From: Candidatus Limosilactobacillus faecipullorum | GTDB lineage: Bacteria; Bacillota; Bacilli; Lactobacillales; Lactobacillaceae | DNA: 64,000 bases | Reading direction: 5' to 3' | Assembly: GCA_019118465.1 (NCBI GenBank) | Contig: DWYX01000059.1 | Location: forward strand, 1-64,000 | Shown here: positions 26,211 through 35,323 of the stretch, piece after piece | Layout of the letters: the number at the start of each line of letters is the position of its first letter | Numbering within the stretch: position 1 is the stretch's first letter | The notes under the pieces: model-generated | Told to the model about the DNA's origin: nothing | The model's database searches: none | What the model saw: only the letters and a program-made list of their open reading frames with translations | Made by a program: the position numbers and the translations under genes

Positions 26211-28430
26211 TTATTTAACAGCTTTAACCACAAAGAGGTGAGCGTAGAAGTCAGCTGGATCCTTTTCGGGTTGGGTCCGGTCCATTACCCGTGGCACGAA
26301 GTAACCAGCGTTCATCAATTCCGCCCCCGAGTAAGTTTCAGGGTCATCGTTAACGTGGTAGTTCATTTCAGGGTTCAAACCAGTGAAGTAGTAACGAATG
26401 TAGGCCGGGTTAGCACCGTTCAGAATTTGGAACCGCGCGCCGATAGCTTCAGTTTGGTCGTCGTTGACAACTTCCCAACCGTAAACATTATCATTCGTAT
26501 CTGGTGTTTCTAAGCGGTAGAAGTTTCCAAATTGGAAGAGGGAACGGTATTGTTTGTAGAAGGCTACTTGTTCCTTAATCGTCGCTTGTTCCTCAGCACT
26601 TAACTTAGTAATGTCAAGTTCGTAACCAAAGTCACCAAAATAAGCAACCTTAGCCCGGGTATCAATCGAAGTAACCCGCGCAACTTGGTCATTTGGTACA
26701 GCTGAAACGTGGGCGCCCCACATGTTTGGCCGGTAACCGTAAGAAGTTCCATCTTGAACCAGAATCCGTTCAATGGCATCGGTATCGTCACTAGCCCATG
26801 CTTGAGGAGCGTAGTACATCATCCCAAGATCGAAACGACCACCACCAGATGCGCAGGATTCAAAGAGAACGTTTGGATAAGCCTTGATTAGGCGATCATA
26901 GAGCTTATAAACCCCGAGGATGTACCGGTGAGCAAATTCGAGTTGTTGGTCAGCTGGCAGAGCTGCACCGTACATTTCAGTGATGCTCCGGTTCATGTCC
27001 CATTTGATGTAATCAAGCTTTGTTGTTTCGATAACTGCAGAAATCTTTTCAACTAGGTAATCAACGACTTCTGGCCGGGTCATATCCAAAACAAATTGGT
27101 GCCGAGCAGGGGTCGCGGTCCGGCCTGGGGTAGTGATCATCCATTCAGGGTGGGCATTGTGTAATTGGCTATCAATGGAAATCATTTCGGGTTCAAACCA
27201 AAGGCCAAATTTCAAACCGAGATCATGTACCTTTTGGGCAAAGCCGCCAATGCCGTTGGTGAACTTCTTTTCATCAGTGAACCAATCCCCAAGGCTAGAA
27301 CGGTCGTCATCCCGATGACCAAACCAACCGTCATCAAGGACAAACATTTCAATTCCGAGTTCCTTTGCCCGCTTAACAATTGGCATCAGCTTATCTTCAG
27401 TAAAGTCCATGAAGGTTGCTTCCCAGTTGTTAATCAGAATTGGCCGTTCTTGCTTAACAAAGTGTTGGTTAAGCAAGTGGTGATCATAGAAGCGACCTAA
27501 TTGTTGACTCAAAGCGTTTAGCCCATCAGTGGTGTAAGTAAGAACAGCTTCTGGGGTTTGGAAGCTTGTATTAGCTTTCAAGTTCCAGCCAAATTCGGTT
27601 GGGTTAATTCCAACCATTACCCGCGCGGTATCGAATTGGTCAACTTCGATTTCATCCTTAAAGTTCCCGGAATAAATAAAATTAAATCCGTAAGCTGCCC
27701 CTTGGTTATTATCTGTGTGAGGACGAGCTAAGATAAAGAATGGGTTTTCTTGGTGACTTGAATGGGCCCGAACAGATTCGATGCTTTGGCTTCCTGGCCG
27801 TAGGTGATTTCGGTAAAGATGCCGTTCCCGCGCCCATGAACCAGCAAATTGAAGGAAGTCGTAATCAGCATCTGGTAAGTCAAGTTGAGCACTAGCTACC
27901 CGGTTGATAAAGACATCGTCACCATTGTTGGTGAAAGTAGCGCTTCGAACGATAACATCTTCATCTTCAAAGACGGTGTAGTGTAAAGCTAAGTTAATTT
28001 GTAAGAGCTTATCAACTAAAGTAATCGTCAGAGTTTGGCTATCGTGGTGATCATCATCAAAGCTTGATGGTTGATCGGCAAGCCGCTGTTTTCCATCAAC
28101 TAATTGGTAACCTTGGTATTTAAATTCGCTAATCCGGGAGCCGTTAGTAGCTGTGATTTGGTAAGCCGGTACCCGGTAGTCCCCCTTCCCAAGGCTAGCG
28201 TATTCTTGCTTGATTAATTCGAGTTGGAAGTCGGTTTGTTGTTCATCGAGGGTGTTGGTACAATCGTGTTCTTCCATTCGGGTTAAGTTATCATAGCTAG
28301 CCTTAACGGGGACTTTGGCTCCATAATAAACTTGGCCGAGTTCGCCATTTGCTAACACCCGGAAGATGTAGCTAGTCTTTTTAGTTTGGAGATGGAAAAC
28401 TTTTGAACTTTCATTAACATGAATTGACAT
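26211..28430 (-). CDS. melA: Alpha-galactosidase, glycoside hydrolase family 36
   Basis: The enzyme releases galactose from raffinose, melibiose and stachyose inside the cell. It is about 739 residues from the ATG at 28430 (MSIHVNESSK), with AAAGGAAC upstream; the track start is too early. The GH36 nucleophile lies in DYIKWDMNR and the acid/base in ASDDTDAIERI, with FVLDDGWFGHRDDDRSSLGDW and ESCASGGGRFDLGM binding substrate. There is no signal peptide. It lies behind lacS on the same strand; galactose released here feeds GalK and GalT from the opposite strand. Confidence 0.97.
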   Translation of the reverse strand: MSIHVNESSKVFHLQTKKTSYIFRVLANGELGQVYYGAKVPVKASYDNLTRMEEHDCTNTLDEQQTDFQLELIKQEYASLGKGDYRVPAYQITATNGSRISEFKYQGYQLVDGKQRLADQPSSFDDDHHDSQTLTITLVDKLLQINLALHYTVFEDEDVIVRSATFTNNGDDVFINRVASAQLDLPDADYDFLQFAGSWARERHLYRNHLRPGSQSIESVRAHSSHQENPFFILARPHTDNNQGAAYGFNFIYSGNFKDEIEVDQFDTARVMVGINPTEFGWNLKANTSFQTPEAVLTYTTDGLNALSQQLGRFYDHHLLNQHFVKQERPILINNWEATFMDFTEDKLMPIVKRAKELGIEMFVLDDGWFGHRDDDRSSLGDWFTDEKKFTNGIGGFAQKVHDLGLKFGLWFEPEMISIDSQLHNAHPEWMITTPGRTATPARHQFVLDMTRPEVVDYLVEKISAVIETTKLDYIKWDMNRSITEMYGAALPADQQLEFAHRYILGVYKLYDRLIKAYPNVLFESCASGGGRFDLGMMYYAPQAWASDDTDAIERILVQDGTSYGYRPNMWGAHVSAVPNDQVARVTSIDTRAKVAYFGDFGYELDITKLSAEEQATIKEQVAFYKQYRSLFQFGNFYRLETPDTNDNVYGWEVVNDDQTEAIGARFQILNGANPAYIRYYFTGLNPEMNYHVNDDPETYSGAELMNAGYFVPRVMDRTQPEKDPADFYAHLFVVKAVK

Positions 28431-28450
28431 AACGACGTTCCTTTCCTGGT

Positions 28451-28491
28451 AAAAAACGGACCCGGACAAGGTTTAACTTGAGCGGATCCGT
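28451..28491 (-). terminator. Terminator-like hairpin between lacS and melA
   Basis: On the minus strand ACGGATCCGCTCAAG pairs with CTTGTCCGGGTCCGT and runs into six T residues. It lies within the lacS-melA gap ahead of the melA start, so it should reduce melA expression relative to lacS unless melA has its own promoter. Confidence 0.75.
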
Positions 28492-28525
28492 TCAGCGCTA
28501 ACTAGTTTCTAAAGATACTAATTAA

Positions 28526-30460
28526 TTATTTATTATCGATTTCAAGAACCTTTTCACCGTGCTTAACAGTGCCAGATTCCTTAGTGAACTTAAGCTCGTA
28601 GTCTGGTGTATTATCTGCCTTTGTGAAGGCAACCATCACAGTGTCATCGTGACCAGCTTTGGTGATTGCTGGAGCCCAGAATTCAAGCAACTTGTCACCG
28701 GCCTTAACGTGTTGTCCCTTTTCAACGTAGGAAACAAAACCAGTACCGTGCATTTGAATCGTATCAACCCCAACGTGGATCAATACGGGAACCCCGTTTT
28801 CGCTCCGCAAACCAATTGCGTGACGGGTTGTAGGGAAGTCTGCAACAACTTCACCATCAAATGGTGCGAAGACTTGACCATCGCTAGGCTTGATGGCGAA
28901 TCCTTCACCCATAGAACCGTTAGCAAAGGCAGGTGCGGCAACGGATGATAATGGTTCGATTTCACCATCAACTGGAGCTTGGAATTGGATCGTTTCAGCC
29001 TTAACTTCAGCGATTGCTTCGGCTTCGCTTTCACCTTCAAGGTGTTGGTGCCAAGTCTTTTCCAATTCTTCCACGATTTCGGCGTGCATCTTTTCGTCCA
29101 ACTTAACCTTGCGGATGAAGACCGTAGTCCCAATCAAGATCAAAGCAGCTGGAACTAAGAACATCATGGACTTGAAGATGATTGCTCCGTGAGTGGTAAT
29201 GTCAGCGTAAGTGTGCCCAGAAATCATGCCGGCAGCAGCGGCCGTGGAACCAACGATCCCACCGGAGATAGCGCCACCGAACTTATCGAGCAATGGCCGA
29301 ACAGAAAGGATAACCCCTTCGTCACGGTGCCCAATCTTTAATTGTCCGTATTCCACGGAGTCGGTGATAATCATCAAAACAACCAAGAAGATCAATGGTT
29401 GTGGCAACATGAAGATAACCCCACCGGTGATAACCATAGCAAGGGACTTGCCTGCGAAGCCGAAGATTACCAAACCGACCAACATAACTAAGATGGAGTA
29501 TAAGAAGACCTTCCGCCGACTAAACTTCTTGGCTAAACCAGGGAAGAGAGAAACCGTAACAATCCCGATTAAACCGTTGATTAAAGCGTAAACCGTGTAA
29601 GTTGCGGCGTGTCCTAAGATGTAGGTGAAGTAGTAAAGTTGGAAGGAGTTCATCAAGGTTGCCCCGGTCGTGTAGAACACGTACGTTAAGGCGATGGCCA
29701 TTAATTGGTCGTTCTTGATCAAAATCCCAATAACCTTCCGGAAAGTAGTCTTTTCAGTGTTCTTCCGGAGTTCGTTATCCTTTTCGTGGGTGAAGAGCCC
29801 AACACCAATGGCAGTTACCGCAGCGATAGTGGCAACGATAGCGGCGAAGGCAAACCAACCGCGACTGTCTCCTGAGCCTCCGTTAGATTGGAGGGAGAAG
29901 AAGAGGACGATTGGCATAACGATAACCCCAACTAATTGGCCCCCTAAGGTAGAACCAACCCGGGCGAATGTAGCCGTCTTTTCCCGTTCAGCTGAATCGA
30001 ACGAAATGGCTGGAATCATACCCCAGAACGCAATATCGTTGAAGGAGTAGAAGATATCCATGGTAATGTAAAGAATTGCAAAAATGACTAAGTAAAGCCA
30101 TGGATTCTTGTAAGTTAAACCACCCATGTCCGTGAAAAGAATTGCGATCGCAACAGCGGAGACAACCCCACCACCGACAACCCACGGCTTGAAGTGGCCC
30201 CACTTAGTATCGGTGTTGTCAATAACGTTCCCGATAAATGGGTCAATAACCAATTCGACAATCCGCAGGATCATAATAATCATGGAGATGTAGTAGACCA
30301 TTCGGGTCGCTTCTCCACCAGCGTTGCTACTGAATAAGTGTCCAGTAACAAACATCATGAAGTAAGTCGAGAGCATCCCGTAGAACATATCGTGCCCGAA
30401 AGCACCGAATGAGTACGCAATCCGGGAACCCATCGTCTTACCTGAGCTACCTTCACTCAT
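28526..30460 (-). CDS. lacS: LacS-type galactoside permease with C-terminal PTS EIIA domain
   Basis: This 644-residue GPH-family symporter imports lactose, melibiose or raffinose-type galactosides with protons or in exchange for galactose. About 12 membrane helices fill residues 1-470, followed by an EIIA-Glc-like domain of about 150 residues with the phosphorylatable His in VPVLIHVGVDTIQMHG. HPr phosphorylates this domain, tuning uptake to sugar supply. The ATG at 30460 follows GAGGAGG; the track start adds 18 foreign residues. Alpha-galactosidase downstream suggests raffinose or melibiose as main substrate, so the name lacS describes the family rather than the sugar. Confidence 0.92.
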   Translation of the reverse strand: MSEGSSGKTMGSRIAYSFGAFGHDMFYGMLSTYFMMFVTGHLFSSNAGGEATRMVYYISMIIMILRIVELVIDPFIGNVIDNTDTKWGHFKPWVVGGGVVSAVAIAILFTDMGGLTYKNPWLYLVIFAILYITMDIFYSFNDIAFWGMIPAISFDSAEREKTATFARVGSTLGGQLVGVIVMPIVLFFSLQSNGGSGDSRGWFAFAAIVATIAAVTAIGVGLFTHEKDNELRKNTEKTTFRKVIGILIKNDQLMAIALTYVFYTTGATLMNSFQLYYFTYILGHAATYTVYALINGLIGIVTVSLFPGLAKKFSRRKVFLYSILVMLVGLVIFGFAGKSLAMVITGGVIFMLPQPLIFLVVLMIITDSVEYGQLKIGHRDEGVILSVRPLLDKFGGAISGGIVGSTAAAAGMISGHTYADITTHGAIIFKSMMFLVPAALILIGTTVFIRKVKLDEKMHAEIVEELEKTWHQHLEGESEAEAIAEVKAETIQFQAPVDGEIEPLSSVAAPAFANGSMGEGFAIKPSDGQVFAPFDGEVVADFPTTRHAIGLRSENGVPVLIHVGVDTIQMHGTGFVSYVEKGQHVKAGDKLLEFWAPAITKAGHDDTVMVAFTKADNTPDYELKFTKESGTVKHGEKVLEIDNK

Positions 30461-30492
30461 TAATTTGTACCTCCTCAAAATAAAAAATATGA

Positions 30493-30506
30493 AAATACCG
30501 TTTACA
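30493..30506 (-). promoter_or_regulatory. Operator-like site downstream of the lacS promoter
   Basis: TGTAAACGGTATTT on the minus strand resembles both cre and the TGTAAGCGGTATCT at the galK promoter, differing only at two purine/pyrimidine transitions. It lies just after the expected lacS transcription start, a good position for repression by GalR or CcpA. Confidence 0.55.
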
Positions 30507-30512
30507 TTAAGC

Positions 30513-30541
30513 ATTTTAAGCGCTTACACAGAATAGGTCAA
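30513..30541 (-). promoter_or_regulatory. lacS promoter with cre site in the spacer
   Basis: On the minus strand TTGACC and TAAAAT are exactly 17 bases apart. The palindromic TGTAAGCGCTTAAA (30515-30528) fills the spacer and fits the cre pattern with one deviation, so catabolite repression of lacS-melA is likely. Confidence 0.75.
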
Positions 30542-30601
30542 TGCTTTTTACTAAAAATTTTACTCACTTTTTCTTAGTTTTGAGAATTGACAATTATCTG
30601 A

Positions 30602-30649
30602 TAAAAATAATTCCCATTACCTATACCAATTTAGTAAGGAAATGGGAAT
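30602..30649 (-). terminator. Terminator of the YczE/YitT-like membrane protein gene
   Basis: ATTCCCATT (30610-30618) and AATGGGAAT (30641-30649) pair with further weak pairing in the loop, and the minus strand continues TTATTTTTATC. Confidence 0.6.
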
Positions 30650-30708
30650 AAAAAAGATAATATTTATTTTTTAAATTAATCTATAGAAAACGCAGACTCT
30701 CCCGATCT

Positions 30709-31398
30709 TTAATTTTTGACATCAATATGGTGATGCAAAATTGGGAGAAAGTGTTTATCTGCCCAACCAATGATGGCACCTTGGGTTAGGATGTTATATA
30801 AGGTCCCCCAACCAAAGGAATAGAGTTGGTGGGTGATGATAAAGACGATTAAAACAATCACGAGGGGTGGAACGTTACTCAACCACTGGGAAGTAACCGG
30901 TGATCCGTGAAGGAAGCGAAAACGAAGAATATATGGCATGTCATCATTTGGATGCATGATTAAATTCGCTCGTTGGTAAAGAGAAACTGCGCAAGCCACC
31001 CCGAAAAGGCCTACCACATCAAAAAGGATTCGCCAGCCAAGCCCGAGGTTTGGGACCCCGATAATTACAAAGATGTGTTCAAAAAAAGCTAATAAATAGG
31101 AGAAGGGAGTAATGAATAGTAGATTACGGATCAAACGGAAATAATCAAACCGCCCGAGTAAGAGTAAATTAACAAAGGCAACGATTACCCCTTCGAGAAA
31201 AAGGATGTTACCGAGGGAGCAATGCAACCAACTACTTAAACTGACGGCCGAGGCGGTCCAAATCGCACTCCCTAGATGGGTTGAAACTGTTAAAGCATTG
31301 AAAAAACTATTGATTAAAATTGAGAGGACTAAAAAAGCTAGGCGCCCATTAAAACTATTTGCCCGAGTTACCCGGGAGGATTGGGGTGAGATTTGCAT
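30709..31398 (-). CDS. Multi-pass membrane protein, YczE/YitT-like
   Basis: This membrane protein of about 229 residues has five or six hydrophobic segments, including FLVLSILINSFFNALTVST, WLHCSLGNILFLEGVIVAFVNLLLLG, DVVGLFGVACAVSLYQ and PPLVIVLIVFIITHQLYSFG. It resembles the YczE/YyaS group of uncharacterised Firmicute membrane proteins; this assignment is tentative. The ATG at 31398 has GAAGGGAG upstream. It stands alone between lacS and the symporter gene. The substrate or partner is unknown. Confidence 0.6.
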   Translation of the reverse strand: MQISPQSSRVTRANSFNGRLAFLVLSILINSFFNALTVSTHLGSAIWTASAVSLSSWLHCSLGNILFLEGVIVAFVNLLLLGRFDYFRLIRNLLFITPFSYLLAFFEHIFVIIGVPNLGLGWRILFDVVGLFGVACAVSLYQRANLIMHPNDDMPYILRFRFLHGSPVTSQWLSNVPPLVIVLIVFIITHQLYSFGWGTLYNILTQGAIIGWADKHFLPILHHHIDVKN

Positions 31399-31602
31399 TA
31401 AAGAAACTCCCTTCAAAAAATAAAATCACTTTTACTCTACCACAGATTCAATTGTGGTTGTTAATGTTCGGGAATTTCTTTAATTGTGATCCTAATTAGG
31501 CTAATTTTTAGGACTTTTTAAGTAAAAGGATTAAAGTTTGGTTAAAAATACAAAAGCATGTGGTAAAGTAGAATTATTAAACATTTAGATGGAGGGAAAA
31601 GA

Positions 31603-32886
31603 ATGAAGCATTACCGGTTAAACCGCCTTTCTTTGGGGTGGCAAATTGTAATTGGGCTTGTTGTTGGGATTATTGTTGGGGCAATGTTTTATAAAAATCA
31701 AACTGCCATTACAATTCTCCAAAGTTTAGGAACGATCTTTTTGCGGATGATCCAAATGATCGTCATGCCAATTGTGATTTCTTGTTTAACAGTTGGGATC
31801 GCTAATATTGGTGACATTAAGAAACTCGGACGGATCGGGGGAAAAACGTTAATCTACTTTGAAGTTTTGACCACGATTGCAATTGTTTTAGGGTTAATTG
31901 TTGGGAACCTTGCCCACCCAGGAAGTTTTATTGATATTCATAAGCTCCAAGCAACGAGTATTTCTTCATACATGGCCAGTGCTAAGACAGCTTCTCATAC
32001 CGGCTTTTGGGATACTTTGTTAGCTATTATTCCAACTAATATTTTTAAGTCGATTTCTGACGGTGATATGATGCCGGTAATCTTCTTCTGCGTCTTCTTT
32101 GGTCTTGGTTTAGCCGCAATTGGTGAACAAGCTAAGCCAGTTATTAACTTTTTAAATACGGTTGCCGAAGTAATGTTTAAGGTTACTAATTGGGTAATGA
32201 AGTATGCACCGATTGGGGTTTTTGGCTTGATTGGGATGACGATTGCTCAAATGGGACTAAGGGCACTGTTACCACTTGGCTACTTTATTTTGATTGCTTA
32301 TTTGACGATGTTCTTCTTCTGCGTGGTCGTCCTTGGAATTGTGGCCAAGATCTTCCATTTACATTACTGGAAGACGATGAAGGTGGTTGCAAGCGAAATT
32401 ATTTTAGCTTTCTCAACGGCCAGTTCAGAAGTTACGCTTCCTCGGTTAATTGATAAGACCCAAAAGATGGGAGTTGAACAGGGGATTACGTCCTTTGTTA
32501 TCCCAACGGGGTACACTTTTAACCTCGATGGTTCCGCAATTTATCAATCCCTAGCGGCCCTTTTCTTGGCCCAAGCCTATGGGTTACATTTGACCTGGGC
32601 ACACCAATTTACTTTACTGGTGGTCTTAATGATTACCTCCAAAGGGATGGCTGGGGTACCAGGGGCCTCCTTTGTGGTCTTGTTAGCGAGTGTTTCGACA
32701 ATTGGAGTACCAGTCGCTGGTTTAACCTTCATTGCTGGAATTGACCGGTTTGTTGACATGGGGCGGACAGCAGTTAACGTGGTTGGGAACTCAATTGCGA
32801 CCTTGGTTATTGGGGAGTCAGAGAAGGCCCTCGACCGCGATAAATATGAACACTATCTAGATAATTACACGAAAGTGCAGGGATAA
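31603..32886 (+). CDS. Dicarboxylate/amino acid:cation symporter (DAACS, GltP/GltT type)
   Basis: This 427-residue transporter belongs to the DAACS family that imports glutamate, aspartate or C4-dicarboxylates with protons or sodium. Family motifs are the serine-rich AFSTASSEVTLPRLI (re-entrant loop 1), FVIPTGYTFNLDGSAIYQSLAALF, and KGMAGVPGASFVVLLA (re-entrant loop 2), then GIDRFVDMGRTAVNVVGNS. The ATG follows GGAGGGAAAAGA. The oligopeptidase gene pepF begins two bases after its stop, so peptide breakdown and amino acid uptake are co-expressed. Confidence 0.93.
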   Translation: MKHYRLNRLSLGWQIVIGLVVGIIVGAMFYKNQTAITILQSLGTIFLRMIQMIVMPIVISCLTVGIANIGDIKKLGRIGGKTLIYFEVLTTIAIVLGLIVGNLAHPGSFIDIHKLQATSISSYMASAKTASHTGFWDTLLAIIPTNIFKSISDGDMMPVIFFCVFFGLGLAAIGEQAKPVINFLNTVAEVMFKVTNWVMKYAPIGVFGLIGMTIAQMGLRALLPLGYFILIAYLTMFFFCVVVLGIVAKIFHLHYWKTMKVVASEIILAFSTASSEVTLPRLIDKTQKMGVEQGITSFVIPTGYTFNLDGSAIYQSLAALFLAQAYGLHLTWAHQFTLLVVLMITSKGMAGVPGASFVVLLASVSTIGVPVAGLTFIAGIDRFVDMGRTAVNVVGNSIATLVIGESEKALDRDKYEHYLDNYTKVQG

Positions 32887-32887
32887 G

Positions 32888-34690
32888 ATGACGACACAAT
32901 TACCATTACGAAGTGAGGTTCCGGCAGAATTAACCTGGGACCTTACCCTCTTATATGAAAACGACGAAGCAATGCAAACAGCCTTAAAGGCGACGGCAAA
33001 GAAGGCAGAACAACTAGCTGCTTTTAAAGGGCAGCTTAATTCGGCTAAACAATTAGCAACAGTTTTGACTTTGGCTAAGGAAATTGATGAAGAACTAGAG
33101 AAAGAATACGTTTATGCCTTTTTGCGCCGGGATAGCGATACAACAGACGCTACAGCGACGGCTCTATTTGGGCAAGCTGCACAAACAGCAACCAAAATTG
33201 AAACCCAGCTAGCCTTTATTGATCCAGAAATTTTAGCGTTGAGCGATAAACAAGTGGCTGACTGGCAAGCGAAGGAACCTGCTTTGGCCGAATTTGAATT
33301 TCAATTAGCAAGTTTACAAAAACAAAAAGCTCACGTCTTAGCTAGTGATCAAGAACGTCTTTTATCACGGCTGAACCATGCTTTAGATGGGGCTAGTGAA
33401 ATTTATAATACCTTGAATGATGCGGATTTGGACTTTGGTAAGGTTCACGATGAAGCCGGCAACTTGGTTCAATTAACTCATGGGAACCGGAGCCAATACA
33501 CCGAATCGACGAATCGCAAAGTTCGTGAGGAAGCGGCTTTAGCTTATCAAAAGCCATACTATCAACTACGCCATACTTTTGCGGCCACCCTCAATAGTTT
33601 TATTGATAGTGAAAATGCCTTAGCGGAATTACGTAACTACCCTTCGGCCCGGGCAGCTGCGCTAGGGCGTAATCAAATTGATGAAGCAGTATATGACAAC
33701 CTAGTTAAGACGGTCAACGCCCATCTTGATTTAGCCCATCGTTGGTACGCCTTAAAGAAGAAGTACCTCAAATTAGATCATTTCTACCAATATGATATTC
33801 CGACGCCACTGGCCGGAACGGATATTTTAAAGACTAGCTACGAAGATGGTAAAAAGATGGTCCTCAATGCAATGGAAGTGTTGGGGGATGAATACGTTGC
33901 TGGTTTGAAAAAAGAATTTGCGAACCGTTGGGTCGATGTTGCTGAAAATAAAGGAAAGCGATCTGGCGGTTACCAAATTAGTGTTTACCAAGCTAATCCC
34001 TTTATTCTTTTGAACTGGACAGATAAGCTATATTCAACCTTTGTTTTAGCTCATGAATCAGGACATGCTATGCACTCCTGGTTTAGTCAGCATCATCAAC
34101 CATCTGAGTATGCTGATGCGCCAATTTTTTTGGCGGAAGTGGCCTCAACGTTTAACGAAAATATCTTAACGGATTGGTTACTAAAGAATTATGATGATCC
34201 AAAGGTTCAACTTTATGTCTTGGAACAATCAATTGATGGTTTTATTGGGACCATTTACCGGCAAACCCAATTTGCGGAATTTGAGCATCAAGCATACACG
34301 ACCCAACAAACGGGGCAGACCTTAACCGCTGATTACTTGGATCAAGTAAATGAGAAGTTACTAAAGAAGTACTATGGTCCTGCGGTTGAACTAGCAGGAA
34401 CTTTAACCCAAAGTTGGGCCTATGTACCGCACTTCTACATGAACTATTACGTTTATCAATATGCTACTTCCTGGGCGATTTCCACAAGTTTAGCTGCAGC
34501 AGTTCTTGCTGGAGAATCTGGGGCCAAAGAACGTTACCTAGATTTCTTGTCAGCCGGTGGTTCAGCAACCCCCGCCGAAATTCTTAAACGAGCTGGAATT
34601 GACGTGACGAATACAGAATACCTTGAACGAGCCTTAAAGGTCTTTGAACACCGACTCGATCAAGTTGAGGCTTTGTTAGCCAAGATGTAG
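32888..34690 (+). CDS. pepF: Oligoendopeptidase F
   Basis: PepF is a cytoplasmic M3-family zinc endopeptidase for peptides of about 7-17 residues. The 600-residue length matches the family. The zinc motif HExxH is HESGHAMHSW at about residue 389, and the third ligand lies in FLAEVASTFNENIL about 25 residues later. The C-terminal YVPHFYMNYYVYQYATSWA is also typical. The ATG overlaps the ribosome binding region of the symporter stop (GGGATAAGATG), with a two-base gap. Confidence 0.95.
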   Translation: MTTQLPLRSEVPAELTWDLTLLYENDEAMQTALKATAKKAEQLAAFKGQLNSAKQLATVLTLAKEIDEELEKEYVYAFLRRDSDTTDATATALFGQAAQTATKIETQLAFIDPEILALSDKQVADWQAKEPALAEFEFQLASLQKQKAHVLASDQERLLSRLNHALDGASEIYNTLNDADLDFGKVHDEAGNLVQLTHGNRSQYTESTNRKVREEAALAYQKPYYQLRHTFAATLNSFIDSENALAELRNYPSARAAALGRNQIDEAVYDNLVKTVNAHLDLAHRWYALKKKYLKLDHFYQYDIPTPLAGTDILKTSYEDGKKMVLNAMEVLGDEYVAGLKKEFANRWVDVAENKGKRSGGYQISVYQANPFILLNWTDKLYSTFVLAHESGHAMHSWFSQHHQPSEYADAPIFLAEVASTFNENILTDWLLKNYDDPKVQLYVLEQSIDGFIGTIYRQTQFAEFEHQAYTTQQTGQTLTADYLDQVNEKLLKKYYGPAVELAGTLTQSWAYVPHFYMNYYVYQYATSWAISTSLAAAVLAGESGAKERYLDFLSAGGSATPAEILKRAGIDVTNTEYLERALKVFEHRLDQVEALLAKM

Positions 34691-34699
34691 GTTGACAGG

Positions 34700-34750
34700 G
34701 TGAACCAATTTAAACTAGAACTAAAAAGTAAGTTTAATAAGTCGTTTTAA
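34700..34750 (+). other. Possible 16-codon leader peptide upstream of the GNAT-MATE pair
   Basis: A short ORF from GTG reads MNQFKLELKSKFNKSF and ends 27 bases before a terminator-like hairpin. TTGACA at 34692-34697 is a possible -35 with TAGAAC 18 bases on. The ribosome binding site is weak, and if that promoter is real the ORF would start inside it, so this is only a possibility. Confidence 0.2.
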
Positions 34751-34777
34751 GCACCTTTGGGTGGTTAAAGTTAATTC

Positions 34778-34841
34778 AGCACCAACTATCTTTCTTAAGG
34801 GCGTATCAATTAGGTATGGGAAAGATAGCGGGTGCTTTTTT
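34778..34841 (+). terminator. Long terminator hairpin just before the GNAT gene (possible attenuator)
   Basis: AGCACCAACTATCTTTC pairs with GAAAGATAGCGGGTGCT at 15 of 17 positions, then six T residues. It ends only 17 bases before the GNAT start codon, leaving no room for a promoter behind it. An upstream AAGCACC (34749-34755) can compete for the same 3' arm. It may simply end pepF, or act as a leader attenuator for the next genes. Confidence 0.75.
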
Positions 34842-34858
34842 GGGAAAAGGAGGGTTTC

Positions 34859-35323
34859 GTGGTGAACGTAAAAGTTAATCAGTTAAGTGAGTTAAGTAGT
34901 CAAGAATTTTTTGAAATTGCTAGGGAACGGGTAAAAGTATTTGTCGTTGAGCAGACTTGCTACTACCAGGAAATTGATGATGGAGATGCCACTGCTTACC
35001 ATTTGCGCTTATTCGATGATCAAGGCTACTTAGTTGGCTATACCCGAATGATGGATGAAGGGACATATGCTACTTTTGGCCGGGTACTGGTACCTAAGGC
35101 TGAGCGCGGTCATGGTTATGGCCGACGACTTGTCCAGGTCACGATTGAGCAGACGAAGCAATTATTTCCTGGGAAATTAATCGCCATTGAAGCCCAAAAT
35201 TATCTTCGGGATTTCTATGCATCATTTGGGTTTAAGGCGGTTTCAGATGTCTTTTTGTTAGATGGCATTCCGCACGTTAAAATGCAATTGGACGGAGAAG
35301 GAAAAAATGGAAACGGCAATTAA
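34859..35323 (+). CDS. GNAT-family N-acetyltransferase, ElaA-like
   Basis: This acetyltransferase of about 154 residues transfers acetyl from acetyl-CoA to an unknown amine. The ElaA-type start reads FFEIARERVKVFVVEQTCYYQEIDDGD, and the acetyl-CoA pyrophosphate loop is VPKAERGHGYGRRLV, close to the Q/RxxGxG/A motif. The GTG at 34859 (or the next GTG) follows AAAAGGAGG; the track start is in the terminator stem. The MATE transporter gene overlaps its 3' end by 17 bases, so the two are coupled. Confidence 0.85.
   Translation: MVNVKVNQLSELSSQEFFEIARERVKVFVVEQTCYYQEIDDGDATAYHLRLFDDQGYLVGYTRMMDEGTYATFGRVLVPKAERGHGYGRRLVQVTIEQTKQLFPGKLIAIEAQNYLRDFYASFGFKAVSDVFLLDGIPHVKMQLDGEGKNGNGN

Noticed and set aside
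28780-29591. Three overlapping ORFs of 100-126 residues
   Set aside because: Shadows of lacS: Ser/Pro/Thr-rich composition, no ribosome binding sites, no family resemblance.
30595-30612. AATTATCTGATAAAAAT as a CodY box
   Set aside because: Only about 11 of 15 positions match in very AT-rich DNA, and it overlaps a terminator stem tail.
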